Positions 32,821 through 42,545 of a stretch of DNA of 64,000 bases are shown here, piece after piece; position 1 is the stretch's first letter, and the number at the start of each line of letters is the position of its first letter. The translations under genes were made by a program, and so were the position numbers. The stretch is from DASXZH01 sp036502005 (GTDB taxonomy: Bacteria > Armatimonadota > Fimbriimonadia > Fimbriimonadales > Fimbriimonadaceae): the NCBI GenBank assembly GCA_036502005.1, contig DASXZH010000020.1, positions 1 through 64,000 of the forward strand, read 5' to 3'. The notes beneath the pieces are model-generated. The model ran no database searches, was not told the DNA's origin, and was given only the letters and a program-made list of their open reading frames with translations.

Positions 32821-32949
32821 GGGCGTTCACGGAAATCGGTCTAGATTTCTGTGATTGTAACGCCGGTTTCGGGCAGGTCCAATAGGGCTTGGCTAGATGT
32901 AACGCTGACGCGAATATTTGTAACGTGGGCCTGGAAAAGCTGTAACGAT

Positions 32950-33495
32950 TTAGGGCAGAAACCCAGCCCGACGGCGGCGTGCGGTGATGATCTCCGTGTT
33001 CATCCCTGCAAAGTGCAAGGCACCAGAATATCGTCCGTGCTCCATTTTCATGCAACGGTCAACCACGGCATTTACGCCGGCAGCCAACAACTTTTCAGCG
33101 GAGACCAGATCGATAATTCTGAGCTGCATCCAAACGGTTTTGGCACCGATTGCAATAGCGTCTTCAGATATCTTGGCCACTTCCCCGGCCGGTCGAAAGA
33201 CGTCCACTACATCAACAAGGACGTCGATGCTTTTTAGGTCGGGAAAGCATTTCTGGCCAAGTATCGATGTGGCGCTCGGGTGGACCGGAATCACCTTGAA
33301 CCCTTCATCCAGCAAGTAGGACGCGACCATATTGCTTGGCTTCGTTTTATCGGTGGAAAGCCCCACCATGGCGACCGTTCGGCCAGGGACCAGAATTGCC
33401 CGAATCACTTCGGGGTTTTGAAATTTGGCCCGTTGGGACTCATCTAGAGTCGTGTTCAGTCTTATATCGCAGACAGCGCCTGATCCAGATCCCAT
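32950..33495 (-). CDS. CoA-binding protein (YccU-like)
   Basis: A 181-residue Rossmann-fold protein. ILVPGRTVAMVGLSTDKTKP is the nucleotide-binding turn, and KVIPVHPSATSILGQKCFPDL with IDVLVDVVDVFRP are typical of the YccU/CoA-binding family (the CoA-binding domain of succinyl-CoA synthetase and acetyl-CoA synthetase). It overlaps the metY 3' end by 34 bases on the same strand, so it is likely coupled to it. The function of the free-standing domain is unknown. Confidence 0.88.
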   Translation of the reverse strand: MGSGSGAVCDIRLNTTLDESQRAKFQNPEVIRAILVPGRTVAMVGLSTDKTKPSNMVASYLLDEGFKVIPVHPSATSILGQKCFPDLKSIDVLVDVVDVFRPAGEVAKISEDAIAIGAKTVWMQLRIIDLVSAEKLLAAGVNAVVDRCMKMEHGRYSGALHFAGMNTEIITARRRRAGFLP

Positions 33496-34751
33496 ATCAA
33501 GTCCTCCAAGGTTTCGAGTCCGACGGACAGCCTTACCATCCCGGGTGTAATGCCGCCGAGCGCCATTTCTTCTTCCGTCAGCTTGTAATGCGTCGTCGAA
33601 GCAGGGTGAATTACAAGGCTCTTTGCGTCTCCAACGTTAGCCAGATGCGAGAAAAGCTGCAGCGCATCAATAAACTTGCGCCCTGCCTCGCGGGCATCGC
33701 CAGACTCGGGTGAAAGCTCGATTGAGAGCACGGCCCCTGGCCCCTTAGGCAAATACTTTTGAGCGCGCTCATAGTGCGGATGGGAAGGCAGACCTGCGTA
33801 ATGGACCTTGCTTACTCTTGGGTGGGACGACAAGAACTGAGCCACGCCAAGCGCGTTTGACACGTGGCGCTCCATTCGCAGCGAAAGCGTCTCCAAGCCT
33901 TGAATGAGAAGGAACGAATTCATCGGCGCGATGCACGCGCCGGTATCTCTTACGGTTTCCACGCGTAGCTTCATAAGGAAGGCAAAGTGCCCAAATGTGT
34001 CGTAGAAGCGAAGGCCGTGATAGGACGGAGTAGGATCCGCTATTGAGGGGTAAGTCGAAAAATCGAAGTCGCCAGAATCGACCACCACGCCGCCGATGCT
34101 GTTTCCATGGCCGCCGATAAACTTGGTCGCCGAGTGGACTACAATCGTCGCGCCCCAATCGATTGGTCTGCATAGGTAGGGCGTCGAAAACGTGGCATCC
34201 ACAACGAGGGGAATGCCATTTGCTTTTGCTAAACCGGCAAGATATTCCAAGTCCGGAATCGCGCCGGCCGGGTTGCCGATAATCTCAACATACAGCGCCT
34301 TCGTCTTTGCGGTTACCTTGCTTTCCCACTCTTTGTTATCAGCGGGATCGGCGAAGGCAACGGCGATTCCCAACTTGCTAAGCGTGTATTTGAGCTGGGT
34401 CATTGAGCCACCATAAAGCTGGTTGGAGGAAAGAATCTCGTCACCCGCTTGAAGCAGCGTCATAAAAGTTGAGAATTGGGCCGCGATGCCGCTGGCAACC
34501 GCTACCGCTCCCGCGCCATTCTCAAGCGAGGCCATTCGCTCTTCGAAGACAGCCGTCGTCGGATTGGTGAGACGCGAATAAATGTTGCCGTACTGCTTCA
34601 GTTCGAACATGTGGGCAGCCTGCTCGGCACTCTCGAACACGTAGCTGCTTGTTTGGTAAATCGGCACCGCCCGCGCGCCCACGTACGGATCGGGGATATG
34701 GCCCGCATGAAGCATGCGGGTTTCAAAACCAAACTGTCTAGGACTGGACAA
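33462..34751 (-). CDS. metY: O-acetylhomoserine sulfhydrylase (Cys/Met PLP enzyme)
   Basis: A 429-residue PLP enzyme of the gamma-family (MetY). It starts SSPRQFGFETRMLHAG and carries the PLP lysine K210 in VVHSATKFIGGHG. Other landmarks are YSRLTNPT, NQLYGGS and the C-terminal SHLANVGDAKSLVIHPA, typical of O-acetylhomoserine aminocarboxypropyltransferases. It makes homocysteine from O-acetylhomoserine and sulfide. The start codon is TTG 34751; TAAACT lies nine bases upstream. Confidence 0.93.
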   Translation of the reverse strand: MSSPRQFGFETRMLHAGHIPDPYVGARAVPIYQTSSYVFESAEQAAHMFELKQYGNIYSRLTNPTTAVFEERMASLENGAGAVAVASGIAAQFSTFMTLLQAGDEILSSNQLYGGSMTQLKYTLSKLGIAVAFADPADNKEWESKVTAKTKALYVEIIGNPAGAIPDLEYLAGLAKANGIPLVVDATFSTPYLCRPIDWGATIVVHSATKFIGGHGNSIGGVVVDSGDFDFSTYPSIADPTPSYHGLRFYDTFGHFAFLMKLRVETVRDTGACIAPMNSFLLIQGLETLSLRMERHVSNALGVAQFLSSHPRVSKVHYAGLPSHPHYERAQKYLPKGPGAVLSIELSPESGDAREAGRKFIDALQLFSHLANVGDAKSLVIHPASTTHYKLTEEEMALGGITPGMVRLSVGLETLEDLIWDLDQALSAI

Positions 34752-34781
34752 GGTCCAACGAGTTTAGCCTAAAGGTGCAAC

Positions 34782-35489
34782 CTATCTCTTGGCTATTTGC
34801 TCGATCATCTCCATCTGCATCTGCTGGATCTCCAGCAGGTGCTTCCACTGGTCGTTAATCAGCTTATCAACCTTCTCATTGATTCCTTGAATCTCCAGTT
34901 CAGCTTTGAGGTTCGTCTTGAAATCGTGCTCACTTCGCACTCGATCCTTGGCTTCTTGTCGGTTCTGGCTCATCATGATGACTGGGGCTTGTATAGCGGC
35001 CAAGCAAGATAGCACTAAGTTTAGAAAGATGTAAGGGAACGGATCAAACGGCTTGGCCAGGAAGAGTGCCGTGTTGATACCCATCCACACAAACATAATG
35101 GTGAGGAACAGGATGATGAAAGCCCAACTGCCACCGAACGCAGCGACCTTGTCTGCTATTTTTTCTCCGCGTGTGGCGTTTGCATCGAACTCCTTGTCGA
35201 TGTCCTTCGTGATCGTCTCCTGGCGCAGCAGGCTTTCGGAAACCTCTTTCTTCAGCTTGGCAAGGTCGCCCATTTCACGCTGAACAATATCTTCGGCGAG
35301 CACAATACGAGCCTTATCTAATTCCGCCATAGAAATGTAGCCGTTCCTATCCAAGTTTGGGCACATCTTTTCCAGAATCGGGATCAGCGATTCCCTTACA
35401 AGATCAACGGGTACAGCTTCGTTCAGCGAAATATCTTTGCCAGTAACTTGGCACTTGACCTTCATGGTGGCCTGTCTATCGTGGGACAT
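34782..35489 (-). CDS. DUF1003 membrane protein
   Basis: A 235-residue protein. A soluble N-terminus of about 110 residues is followed by two membrane helices (about 118-140 and 151-172), with SWAFIILFLTIMFVWMGINT and then FDPFPYIFLNLVLSCLAAIQ, the signature of DUF1003. The next segment (PVIMMSQNRQEAKDRVRSEHD) is also family-typical, and the tail is a coiled-coil-like helix. The gene may start at ATG 35489 or 35465 (MKVKCQVTGKD). The function is unknown. Confidence 0.9.
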   Translation of the reverse strand: MSHDRQATMKVKCQVTGKDISLNEAVPVDLVRESLIPILEKMCPNLDRNGYISMAELDKARIVLAEDIVQREMGDLAKLKKEVSESLLRQETITKDIDKEFDANATRGEKIADKVAAFGGSWAFIILFLTIMFVWMGINTALFLAKPFDPFPYIFLNLVLSCLAAIQAPVIMMSQNRQEAKDRVRSEHDFKTNLKAELEIQGINEKVDKLINDQWKHLLEIQQMQMEMIEQIAKR

Positions 35490-35525
35490 ACCAATCTCGA
35501 CGGTACAAGAACCGATTCGGATTCA

Positions 35526-35547
35526 AACTTGCCGCATGCTGCAAGTT
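35526..35547. terminator. Possible hairpin terminator of the sulfatase gene
   Basis: AACTTGC (35526-35532) and GCAAGTT (35541-35547) form a seven-base stem with an eight-base loop. On the minus strand it lies just after the sulfatase stop and is followed by only a short T-rich stretch, so termination strength is uncertain. Confidence 0.35.
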
Positions 35548-35555
35548 CTCTTTAA

Positions 35556-37058
35556 CTAATATGCGGCGACGTCGATCGGTCTTGGTTGGTTTCCGTTTGT
35601 CTCTAACCAATCGGCGTGCGCTTTTCTGCCGGTGTTACGGAGTCTTGTCAGGTAGGGGCCCCGTTCGTGACCGTTGACTTTGGCGTGGTAGGGCCCTCCC
35701 TCTGATTGAACAACTTTAAAGGGGTCGCCAATGGGGCATTGTTTGGACATCTCTTGGAAATGGCTTTGCATTTCTGCGCCGATTGCATTTACGATCTGAG
35801 GGTGCATTTGCGCAACGTTTTGGGTCTCGTGTGGGTCGGTTTTAAGATCAAAAAGCATCCATTTGGAGAAGTCCTTCATGCCGGTATCGACCGTGTGGAT
35901 GAGGATCCAATCGTCCCAGCGGGCCGATCTTTGGAGGCTCCAAGCCCCCTGGCTAAGGAAAAGCTTCCCCCTGCCTCCGTTGCCACTCTTAAGTGCAGCA
36001 GCCATGGAAACGCCCTCCCATTCCGCTTTGGCGAGTTCCTCCTGGCCCTTCGGGCTTGCCAGATCGACGATGGTGGATGCTAGGTCCAAATGGTAGTGGA
36101 AGCCGTTGACCACGCTTGCGGGCGAAGTTACGCCTGGCCAAGAAACGATTCCCGGAATGCGGTTGGTGAACTCATCGGCGGTTTGGTGATCGCCCCAAAC
36201 GTTGAGTTCGCCGAGGTTTTCGCCGTGGTCGGCAGCCACTATGATGGCAGTATTTTCAAGCACACCTGCATCGCTCAGGATGTTGACAATCCGGCCGATG
36301 TATTCGTCGGCGTAACGCACGCCGCAATCGTAGCCATCAATGTGGACCTTGGCGTCCCCGAGGCTGATGATTTCTCCCCTTCCCCAAGGCCAGACTTTGG
36401 GGTCGATCTTGGAATCGTAGTGAGGGACTTCTCTGGCTGAATGGGGTCCGAAGGAAGCGCGTTGTTTTTCAATGATCTCTTGGGTTACCCAACTATCGAT
36501 TGGGTCCTCGGCGAAGGGATTGCCGAATGATGCGGGCGTGTCATACGGGGTGTGTGGGTCCCATAGGTTCAAGTGGAGGAACCAGTTGTCTTCCTTGGCC
36601 CGGTGGCTCAGCCAGCGGCGTGCTTCCTCGAAGATGACGTCGGCGTTTTCGAGTCCTCCGCCGCCTGTATCGATAGTCTCGTTGAAGCCGTAAGTCATTT
36701 GATAGGCGCTATGGCGCCTTGGGAAGGGACTAACGGTTGCGGTTCGATACCCGCACCGGGTTAGGAGCGATGCGAGGGAGTTGGTGGCCAACTTTGAGTG
36801 AAAATCCCTTCCCTTGCCTTCCGGTTGCAGGTCTGCGCAAACGCCGCCGTGATTGATAACTCCCGTTTGGGTGCCGAACTTTCCGCCAAAAAAAGCGGTG
36901 CGGCTTGGCAGGCAGGGGCTATCCGAGGCGTAGAGGTTCACAACTCGTGCGCCCGCTTGGGATAGCTTATCGATGTTAGGAGAGGTGTTCCGTTGGTAGC
37001 CGTAGCAGCCTAAATGATCGGGGCGGAGGGAGTCGATATCGATGTAGAGGATTCTCAC
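35556..37058 (-). CDS. Sulfatase (formylglycine-dependent)
   Basis: A 500-residue arylsulfatase-type enzyme of the alkaline-phosphatase superfamily. Residues C49-L-P51-S52-R53 form the C-x-P-S-R formylglycine motif, preceded by DIDSLRPDHLGCYGY at the metal site. Other metal-site residues are in VAADHGENLGEL. There is no signal peptide, so it acts in the cytoplasm or is exported by another route. GTG 37058 has TATAGT five bases upstream. An activating formylglycine-generating enzyme is not encoded here. The substrate could be a sulfated sugar or a phosphonate ester. Confidence 0.9.
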   Translation of the reverse strand: MRILYIDIDSLRPDHLGCYGYQRNTSPNIDKLSQAGARVVNLYASDSPCLPSRTAFFGGKFGTQTGVINHGGVCADLQPEGKGRDFHSKLATNSLASLLTRCGYRTATVSPFPRRHSAYQMTYGFNETIDTGGGGLENADVIFEEARRWLSHRAKEDNWFLHLNLWDPHTPYDTPASFGNPFAEDPIDSWVTQEIIEKQRASFGPHSAREVPHYDSKIDPKVWPWGRGEIISLGDAKVHIDGYDCGVRYADEYIGRIVNILSDAGVLENTAIIVAADHGENLGELNVWGDHQTADEFTNRIPGIVSWPGVTSPASVVNGFHYHLDLASTIVDLASPKGQEELAKAEWEGVSMAAALKSGNGGRGKLFLSQGAWSLQRSARWDDWILIHTVDTGMKDFSKWMLFDLKTDPHETQNVAQMHPQIVNAIGAEMQSHFQEMSKQCPIGDPFKVVQSEGGPYHAKVNGHERGPYLTRLRNTGRKAHADWLETNGNQPRPIDVAAY

Positions 37059-37069
37059 GTTTGACTATA
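37059..37069 (-). promoter_or_regulatory. Sulfatase leaderless promoter (-10)
   Basis: The minus strand reads TATAGT (37069-37064), five bases, then GTG at 37058. The spacing is one base shorter than in most other leaderless candidates. Confidence 0.45.
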
Positions 37070-37222
37070 GCCAAATCTGAGCTTGTCGAGCCGGTTCCTC
37101 TACAAGGGTCGCCCTTGTCGACTTTACGCCTTTACATATAAGGGGAAACACAGAACATTTTGGAATAGGTTCGTCTCGTATACTATTACCGGACGCGCAC
37201 ATTGTTTCAGAGCAATTAGACG

Positions 37223-40147
37223 ATGAAGGCCGCAATCCCGCTGTTTTCCCTTTCTCTTGCGATCTTTGGATTCGCGAGCCTTTCTGCGCGCACGCCTGCC
37301 GTGGACAGCCACGCGATAAGTTTCGGTCGGGATATTCAGCCGATTCTGAGCCAACACTGCTACAAATGCCACGGCCCCGATGCGGCAAAAGCAGCGGCCG
37401 GTCTTCGCTTGGATTCGTTTGCGGGTGCAACGTCCCAGTTAGGAAACGGGGCGGGGATTGTGCCGGGAAAGCCGGACGCTTCCCTGATTATTCAAAAGGT
37501 TTCGAACCCGAACCCTAACTTGAGGATGCCCCCACCCGATTCGGGCGTGCAGGCTCTCACGGCCGAGCAGATAGACAAGCTAAGGACCTGGATTAGTGCG
37601 GGAGCCAGATATGAGAGGCATTGGTCTTTTGTGGCGCCCGTCATGCCCGCTATCCCCAAGGTCAGCAACCCCGCGTGGGCGAAGAACTTGGTGGACCGTT
37701 TTGTGCTAGCAAAGCTGGATGAAGAGGGCCTGAAGCCAGAACCAGAAGCGGACAAAGAAACGTTGGCAATGCGCGCTTCGCAAACCCTTACCGGACTTCC
37801 GCCAACCACGGCTGAACTGAAGGCTTTTGAACAAGATCAGAGACCAGGCGCTTATGAGCGCTATGTGGATCGCCTTTTGGCTTCGCCTGCGTATGGCGAG
37901 CATGAGGCACGCTATTGGCTGGATGCCGTGCGTTATGGCGATACTCACGGGTTGCAACTCGATAATGAGCGGGCGATTTACCCCTATCGCGATTGGGTCA
38001 TTGGTGCTTTTAACGAGGATCTTCCCTTCGACAAGTTTGTGAAATGGCAAGTAGCGGGTGACCTGTTGCCGCATCCGGACACCGAGCAACTCATCGCAAC
38101 GGGCTACGTTCGCATGAACCTAACCTCTAACGAAGGCGGGGCCATTCCGGAAGAGTTTCTGGCTCGCAATACCTTCGACCGAGTCGATACCACTTCTACC
38201 GCTTTGCTGGGATTGACCATCGGGTGTGCGAAATGCCACGACCACAAATTCGATCCCATTAAGCAAGCCGACTACTATGGCCTCTACGCCTATTTCGATA
38301 GCACCAAGGATGATCCGCTAGACGGAAACTTGACTCTGCCTCCGCCTTATATTCGGGCCTCCACTAAAGGTCAGGAGGCGCAAATGGCGGCGATGGATGC
38401 CCAGCTAAACGGGTGGCGGAACGACGTAGACCCAGCAGTAGCTTCAACATGGCTCTCTCAAAACCACCAGTCCCCGCCGAGTAGCCGAGATTGGCAAGAA
38501 AGCCCAATTTACAGTTCGAAAACTTTTGATGAGGCCTTTGACAAAGCTGAGCCGGGAGAGCCGGGGCAACCGGCAGCAACTTGGAAGCCCTTTAAATTTG
38601 AGCCTGGAAAAGATGCCGCCAATCTTATTGGAAAAGATAACTCCAGCATTTACGTTCGAGGAACGATCAGGGTTGAAAAGGATCGGACGATCCATCTTTC
38701 GGTTTCCAGCGATGACGCCGTTCGGCTTTGGCTGAACGGAAAGTTGATCCATTCTCACAAGATCAACCGGGGCCTTTCGGATGCGCCCGACGACGTCAAA
38801 GCCGATTTCAGGGCCGGAGACAATGAGTTGATCGCCAAAGTTATCAATGGCGCGGGTCCCGATGGCCTTAACATTCGCCTCGTGGACGCCAACGAAACAA
38901 GAATCGACAAGGCTCTTGCTGCCTACAAGAAGGCACCGACCGATGCAGGGACAATCCTGGAGCTAAGAAGCACCTATCTAGAGGTTGGGCCCAACTCGGC
39001 CAATTCCTCCGCATACCGGCGGTTGTTGAAAAAGCGCACTGATTTTGAAGCAGCAATCCCAATGACCCTGATTGCTAAAGAGATGGACACTCCGAGGCCA
39101 ACCTTTATCCTAAAACGCGGTCTTTACGACCAAAAAGGAGACGCTGTTGAACGCCACATCCCCGCCGTATTGGGAAAACTCCCCAATGGCGCGCCCAACA
39201 ATCGCCTGGGCTTGGCCGATTGGCTTACAGATCCTGCGAATCCCCTTGTAGCCCGTGTATTCGTGAACCGGCTTTGGCAGCAGCATTTTGGGACAGGCAT
39301 TGTTAAAACGGTCGAAGATCTCGGCACTCAGGGCGAATGGCCCTTAAATCAACCGCTGCTCGATTATCTTGCCGTCAGCTTTGTAAAGAACGGCTGGAGC
39401 GTTAAGAAGTTAAACCGGCTCATTGTGACTTCGGCCGCGTTTCGACAGGGCTCCCAAATAAGCTCAGCAAAACTTGCTAAGGACCCAGAAAATCGCTTCA
39501 TTTCGCGCGGGCCCAGATTCCGCCTGGACGCCGAAGTTATCCGTGATAAGGCGCTAGCGGCCGGCGGCCTTTTGGTTCAACGCATTGGTGGACACGGATT
39601 CAAGCCTTACCAGCCAGATGGGCTTTGGGAAGGAAGCTCCGATCCGGCAAGCGGTACTCACATTTACGTGCAAGACCATGGAAAAGAAATATACCGCCGC
39701 AGCCTTTATATGTTCTGGAAGCGGACAAGTCCGCCGCCGGTTATGGTCACTTTCGATGCTCCCCTGCGGGACACATGCATTGTGCGCAGAAGCGTGACCA
39801 ACACGCCGCTCCAAGCACTGGCTCTGCTGAATGAACCCGGACTCTTGGAGGCCAGCCGCACCATGGCGGCGCGAGTTATCGATTCCGCCAAGACGGAACC
39901 CTTACGCCTTCGTTCCGCTTACGAGATCGCAATGGGCCATGAGCCCAATTCAAATGAAACGGCCATTTTGTTGAAATCCCTTAACCGGTATGAGAACGAA
40001 TATCGATCGGATGAAACGGCCGCTAAAAAACTGCTCAATGTGGGAGAGGCGCCCCAGTCAAAAACGATCGACCCTGCTGAGCAAGCCGCCTGGATGGTGG
40101 TCTGCTCCACGATTATGAATACGAACGAGTTTCTGACTCAACATTAA
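37223..40147 (+). CDS. PSCyt1/DUF1549/DUF1553 cytochrome-containing protein
   Basis: A 974-residue secreted protein with a signal peptide (about residues 1-22). A c-type haem motif C46-YK-C49-H50 sits in a PSCyt1 domain, and a second CxxCH (CAKCHDHKFDP) occurs near residue 335 in the DUF1549 domain. The C-terminal ~300 residues are DUF1553. A PA14-like or carbohydrate-binding insert occurs between them (FRGTIRVEKDRTIHLSVSSD type sequence, about 470-560). This protein and the next gene form the pair so abundant in Planctomycetes. Electron transfer during polysaccharide oxidation is proposed in the literature; the substrate is unknown. Confidence 0.93.
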   Translation: MKAAIPLFSLSLAIFGFASLSARTPAVDSHAISFGRDIQPILSQHCYKCHGPDAAKAAAGLRLDSFAGATSQLGNGAGIVPGKPDASLIIQKVSNPNPNLRMPPPDSGVQALTAEQIDKLRTWISAGARYERHWSFVAPVMPAIPKVSNPAWAKNLVDRFVLAKLDEEGLKPEPEADKETLAMRASQTLTGLPPTTAELKAFEQDQRPGAYERYVDRLLASPAYGEHEARYWLDAVRYGDTHGLQLDNERAIYPYRDWVIGAFNEDLPFDKFVKWQVAGDLLPHPDTEQLIATGYVRMNLTSNEGGAIPEEFLARNTFDRVDTTSTALLGLTIGCAKCHDHKFDPIKQADYYGLYAYFDSTKDDPLDGNLTLPPPYIRASTKGQEAQMAAMDAQLNGWRNDVDPAVASTWLSQNHQSPPSSRDWQESPIYSSKTFDEAFDKAEPGEPGQPAATWKPFKFEPGKDAANLIGKDNSSIYVRGTIRVEKDRTIHLSVSSDDAVRLWLNGKLIHSHKINRGLSDAPDDVKADFRAGDNELIAKVINGAGPDGLNIRLVDANETRIDKALAAYKKAPTDAGTILELRSTYLEVGPNSANSSAYRRLLKKRTDFEAAIPMTLIAKEMDTPRPTFILKRGLYDQKGDAVERHIPAVLGKLPNGAPNNRLGLADWLTDPANPLVARVFVNRLWQQHFGTGIVKTVEDLGTQGEWPLNQPLLDYLAVSFVKNGWSVKKLNRLIVTSAAFRQGSQISSAKLAKDPENRFISRGPRFRLDAEVIRDKALAAGGLLVQRIGGHGFKPYQPDGLWEGSSDPASGTHIYVQDHGKEIYRRSLYMFWKRTSPPPVMVTFDAPLRDTCIVRRSVTNTPLQALALLNEPGLLEASRTMAARVIDSAKTEPLRLRSAYEIAMGHEPNSNETAILLKSLNRYENEYRSDETAAKKLLNVGEAPQSKTIDPAEQAAWMVVCSTIMNTNEFLTQH

Positions 40148-40149
40148 CC

Positions 40150-41673
40150 ATGGACCCAATTCGCGAAGCTGAATTATTGATGACCCGCAGGCAACTGTTC
40201 GGGCGCTCTGCCCTCGGCATCGGCACGGCCGCGCTCTCAAGGCTTTTTGCGTTGGGAGGGTTGGGCAGCCTGTTGGAAATGGCTTCGGCAAGCGGTGACA
40301 AGCACGGACTGCCAGGCTTTCCAAACTTCGCGCCTAAGGCTAAACGGGTCATATTCCTTTTCATGAGTGGTGGTCCCAGCCAGCTCGATCTCTGGGATTA
40401 CAAGCCCAAGCTAAACGACCTTTTCAATAAAGACCTGCCAGACAACATCCGCCGAGGCCAGAGAATCACGACCATGACGAGTGGGCAAACGCGGTTTCCC
40501 ATCGCTCCCTCGCATTACAGTTTTAAGAAGTACGACAATCAAGATGAAGGCGTTTGGGTGAGCGAACTACTGCCGCACACCGCCTCGGTGGTGAACGAAC
40601 TTTGCGTGATCCGTTCGATGTGGACGGAGCAGATTAACCACGATCCGGCGACCACATACCTTCAAACCGGCAGCCCGCTTCCTGGCCGACCAAGCATGGG
40701 CGCGTGGCTGAGCTACGGCCTTGGCAGCATGAATGAGGATCTGCCCACATACGTTGTGCTGGAAAGCAAGGTTTCCAGCGGCAAGCCGAACCAGCCCGTT
40801 TATCCACGCCTTTGGGGCACCGGCTTTTTGCCCAGCCAGTATCAGGGGGTGAGCCTCCGCTCGTCTGGCGATCCGGTCTTGTATTTGAAAGACCCCAACG
40901 GCATGAACCGCAAAACGAGGCGGGAAATGCTGGACGATGTCGCCGCGTTAAACCATAACGAGTTGAGCGAGTTCGGAGACCCCGAAATCAACGCTCGAAT
41001 CGCCCAGTATGAGCTTGCTTACCGGCTACAGGCTAGCGTTCCGGATCTGATGGATCTCAGCAAAGAAACGCCAGAAACGATGGAGCTTTACGGAAAGGAC
41101 TCCAACGAGGCGGGCACCTTCGCGGCAAACTGCTTGTTGGCGCGCCGGATGGTGCAGCGAGGGGTCCGTTTTGTGCAGATATTCCACCGAGGTTGGGACT
41201 TGCATTCGAACCTGACCGGTGATTTGCCGTCCCAAACTCGAGACGTAGACCAAGCTTGTGCGGCATTGATAAAGGACCTGAAACGCACGGGCATGCTCGA
41301 AGACACCCTTGTCGTTTGGGGCGGCGAATTTGGGCGAACCGTTTATTGCCAGGGGCCTTTAACTCGAGACAACTATGGCCGCGATCACCACCCACGCGCC
41401 TTTACGGTCTGGATGGCCGGCGGCGGCGTAAAGCCGGGCATCGCCTACGGGAACACGGACGACTTCGGTTACAACATCGTGGATAAGAGCGGCAACATAA
41501 TCGACCCGAGTGTTGAGAGCTTTACGCCGGGCGCGGTGCACATTCACGACTTGAACGCGACGATCTTGAACCAGTTAGGGATCGATCATACAAAACTGAC
41601 TTACCACTATCAGGGGCGGGACTTCCGACTGACTGACGTGCATGGGCATGTGGTCAAAGATTTGATCTCGTAA
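40150..41673 (+). CDS. DUF1501 protein (sulfatase-like fold), partner of PSCyt1 protein
   Basis: A 507-residue protein with a Tat-like N-terminus (MTRRQLFGRSALGIGTAALS). IFLFMSGGPSQLDLWDYKP is the DUF1501 signature of this alkaline-phosphatase/sulfatase-fold family. Metal-site-like segments are FHRGWDLHSN, WGGEFGRTVY and GRDHHPRAFTVWMAGGG. It starts two bases after the PSCyt1 gene stop, so the two are one operon. Planctomycete and verrucomicrobial genomes carry many copies of this pair; the reaction is not established. Confidence 0.93.
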   Translation: MDPIREAELLMTRRQLFGRSALGIGTAALSRLFALGGLGSLLEMASASGDKHGLPGFPNFAPKAKRVIFLFMSGGPSQLDLWDYKPKLNDLFNKDLPDNIRRGQRITTMTSGQTRFPIAPSHYSFKKYDNQDEGVWVSELLPHTASVVNELCVIRSMWTEQINHDPATTYLQTGSPLPGRPSMGAWLSYGLGSMNEDLPTYVVLESKVSSGKPNQPVYPRLWGTGFLPSQYQGVSLRSSGDPVLYLKDPNGMNRKTRREMLDDVAALNHNELSEFGDPEINARIAQYELAYRLQASVPDLMDLSKETPETMELYGKDSNEAGTFAANCLLARRMVQRGVRFVQIFHRGWDLHSNLTGDLPSQTRDVDQACAALIKDLKRTGMLEDTLVVWGGEFGRTVYCQGPLTRDNYGRDHHPRAFTVWMAGGGVKPGIAYGNTDDFGYNIVDKSGNIIDPSVESFTPGAVHIHDLNATILNQLGIDHTKLTYHYQGRDFRLTDVHGHVVKDLIS

Positions 41674-41683
41674 GCTAGCTCTT

Positions 41684-41826
41684 ATAGGCGGCTCAAAAAC
41701 AAGATTTAGAGGGCTGCTTTCAATGGTAGACGGCTCGCGCCTCTCCCGCTTCGTTCCTCAGCGACCTCTCCATCCGGGAGAGATTTGGGGCTGCGAAAAC
41801 GCTGAGATTCCGTCTTTATCGCCTAT
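41684..41826. repeat. Family A palindromic element, copy 3 (diverged)
   Basis: A 143-base relative of the element at 8177-8315. ATAGGCG and CGCCTAT mark its ends, the core CTCGCGCCTCTCCCG, GACCTCTCCAT and GGGAGAGATTTG are shared, and the rest has changed. It lies in the gap between the DUF1501 gene and the histidine-phosphatase-like gene. Its divergence, compared with the near identity of copies 1 and 2, shows the family is of mixed age. Confidence 0.75.
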
Positions 41827-41864
41827 GGTTCCAGCTTTTTTGTTTTGTAACGCGAGCAGAACGG

Positions 41865-41874
41865 CATAATGAGA
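41865..41874 (+). promoter_or_regulatory. Possible promoter of the histidine-phosphatase gene (-10)
   Basis: CATAAT at 41865-41870 overlaps the ATG at 41869 and lies four bases before the in-frame ATG at 41875. This favours the second ATG, though the spacing is short for an exactly leaderless message. Confidence 0.35.
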
Positions 41875-42489
41875 ATGAGGCACCCTTTGAATCTTTCCAC
41901 CCTAACAAGAACCACCGTAGCAACCTTGCTCTTCGCGTTAATGCCAACAGCAAATTTCGCGTTTGCAGCACCACGGCAAGCTAGCAATGAACTTGCCAAT
42001 GTTGAAGTGCTGATCATTCGGCACGCGGAAAGAGATGGAATTCTAGACCGCTTAACATCGGCCGGCGACGCCCGGGCCAAGGCTTATGTACATTACTTTG
42101 AGAACCTGAACTTGGACGGCCGACCCATTCACCTTACGCATCTGTTCGCCGAGAAAAGCGTGCGAACAAGGCACACCCTGGACCCCCTGTCGCACGATGA
42201 TGGCTTGCCTCTGGATACCCGCTTTGCGACACCTGACTACGACAAACTGGCGGACGATCTGAGAACCCATTCCTACGGAAAGGAAATCCTCATCTGTTGG
42301 CACCACAGTTCGATTCCGAAGTTGATAACCGCGCTCGGCGGTGACACCCAGATTCTCCTCCCTAAGGGAAAATGGCCTCAAGGAACCTACGACTGGATCA
42401 TCGATCTGCGGTTTCACCCTTCAGGAAAGCTCTCGGCTTCCAGCCAAGAATGCGTTCACGAGCATCTTATGCCGGGAGACCGTCAATAA
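41875..42489 (+). CDS. Secreted histidine-phosphatase-superfamily protein
   Basis: A 204-residue protein with a signal peptide ending near AFAAPRQASNE. LIIRHAERDGIL holds the catalytic Arg-His of the branch 1 histidine phosphatases. A second His is expected in ILICWHHSSIPKLI, where HH may be the proton-donor His region. Its length is normal for the family. It lies ahead of a pseudopilin gene and near phospholipase C and acid phosphatase genes, which suggests use of extracellular phosphoesters. The start could also be ATG 41869. Confidence 0.8.
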   Translation: MRHPLNLSTLTRTTVATLLFALMPTANFAFAAPRQASNELANVEVLIIRHAERDGILDRLTSAGDARAKAYVHYFENLNLDGRPIHLTHLFAEKSVRTRHTLDPLSHDDGLPLDTRFATPDYDKLADDLRTHSYGKEILICWHHSSIPKLITALGGDTQILLPKGKWPQGTYDWIIDLRFHPSGKLSASSQECVHEHLMPGDRQ

Positions 42490-42532
42490 ACGGGCGGGTG
42501 TCTGGAGAACCCTAGAACCGTTGAACCCGCTA

Positions 42533-42545
42533 TATAATGATTACT
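42533..42545 (+). promoter_or_regulatory. Pseudopilin 1 leaderless promoter (-10)
   Basis: TATAAT at 42533-42538 overlaps the ATG at 42537 and is followed by seven bases and GTG at 42546. The ATG is therefore inside the -10 hexamer and GTG is the likely start. Confidence 0.6.
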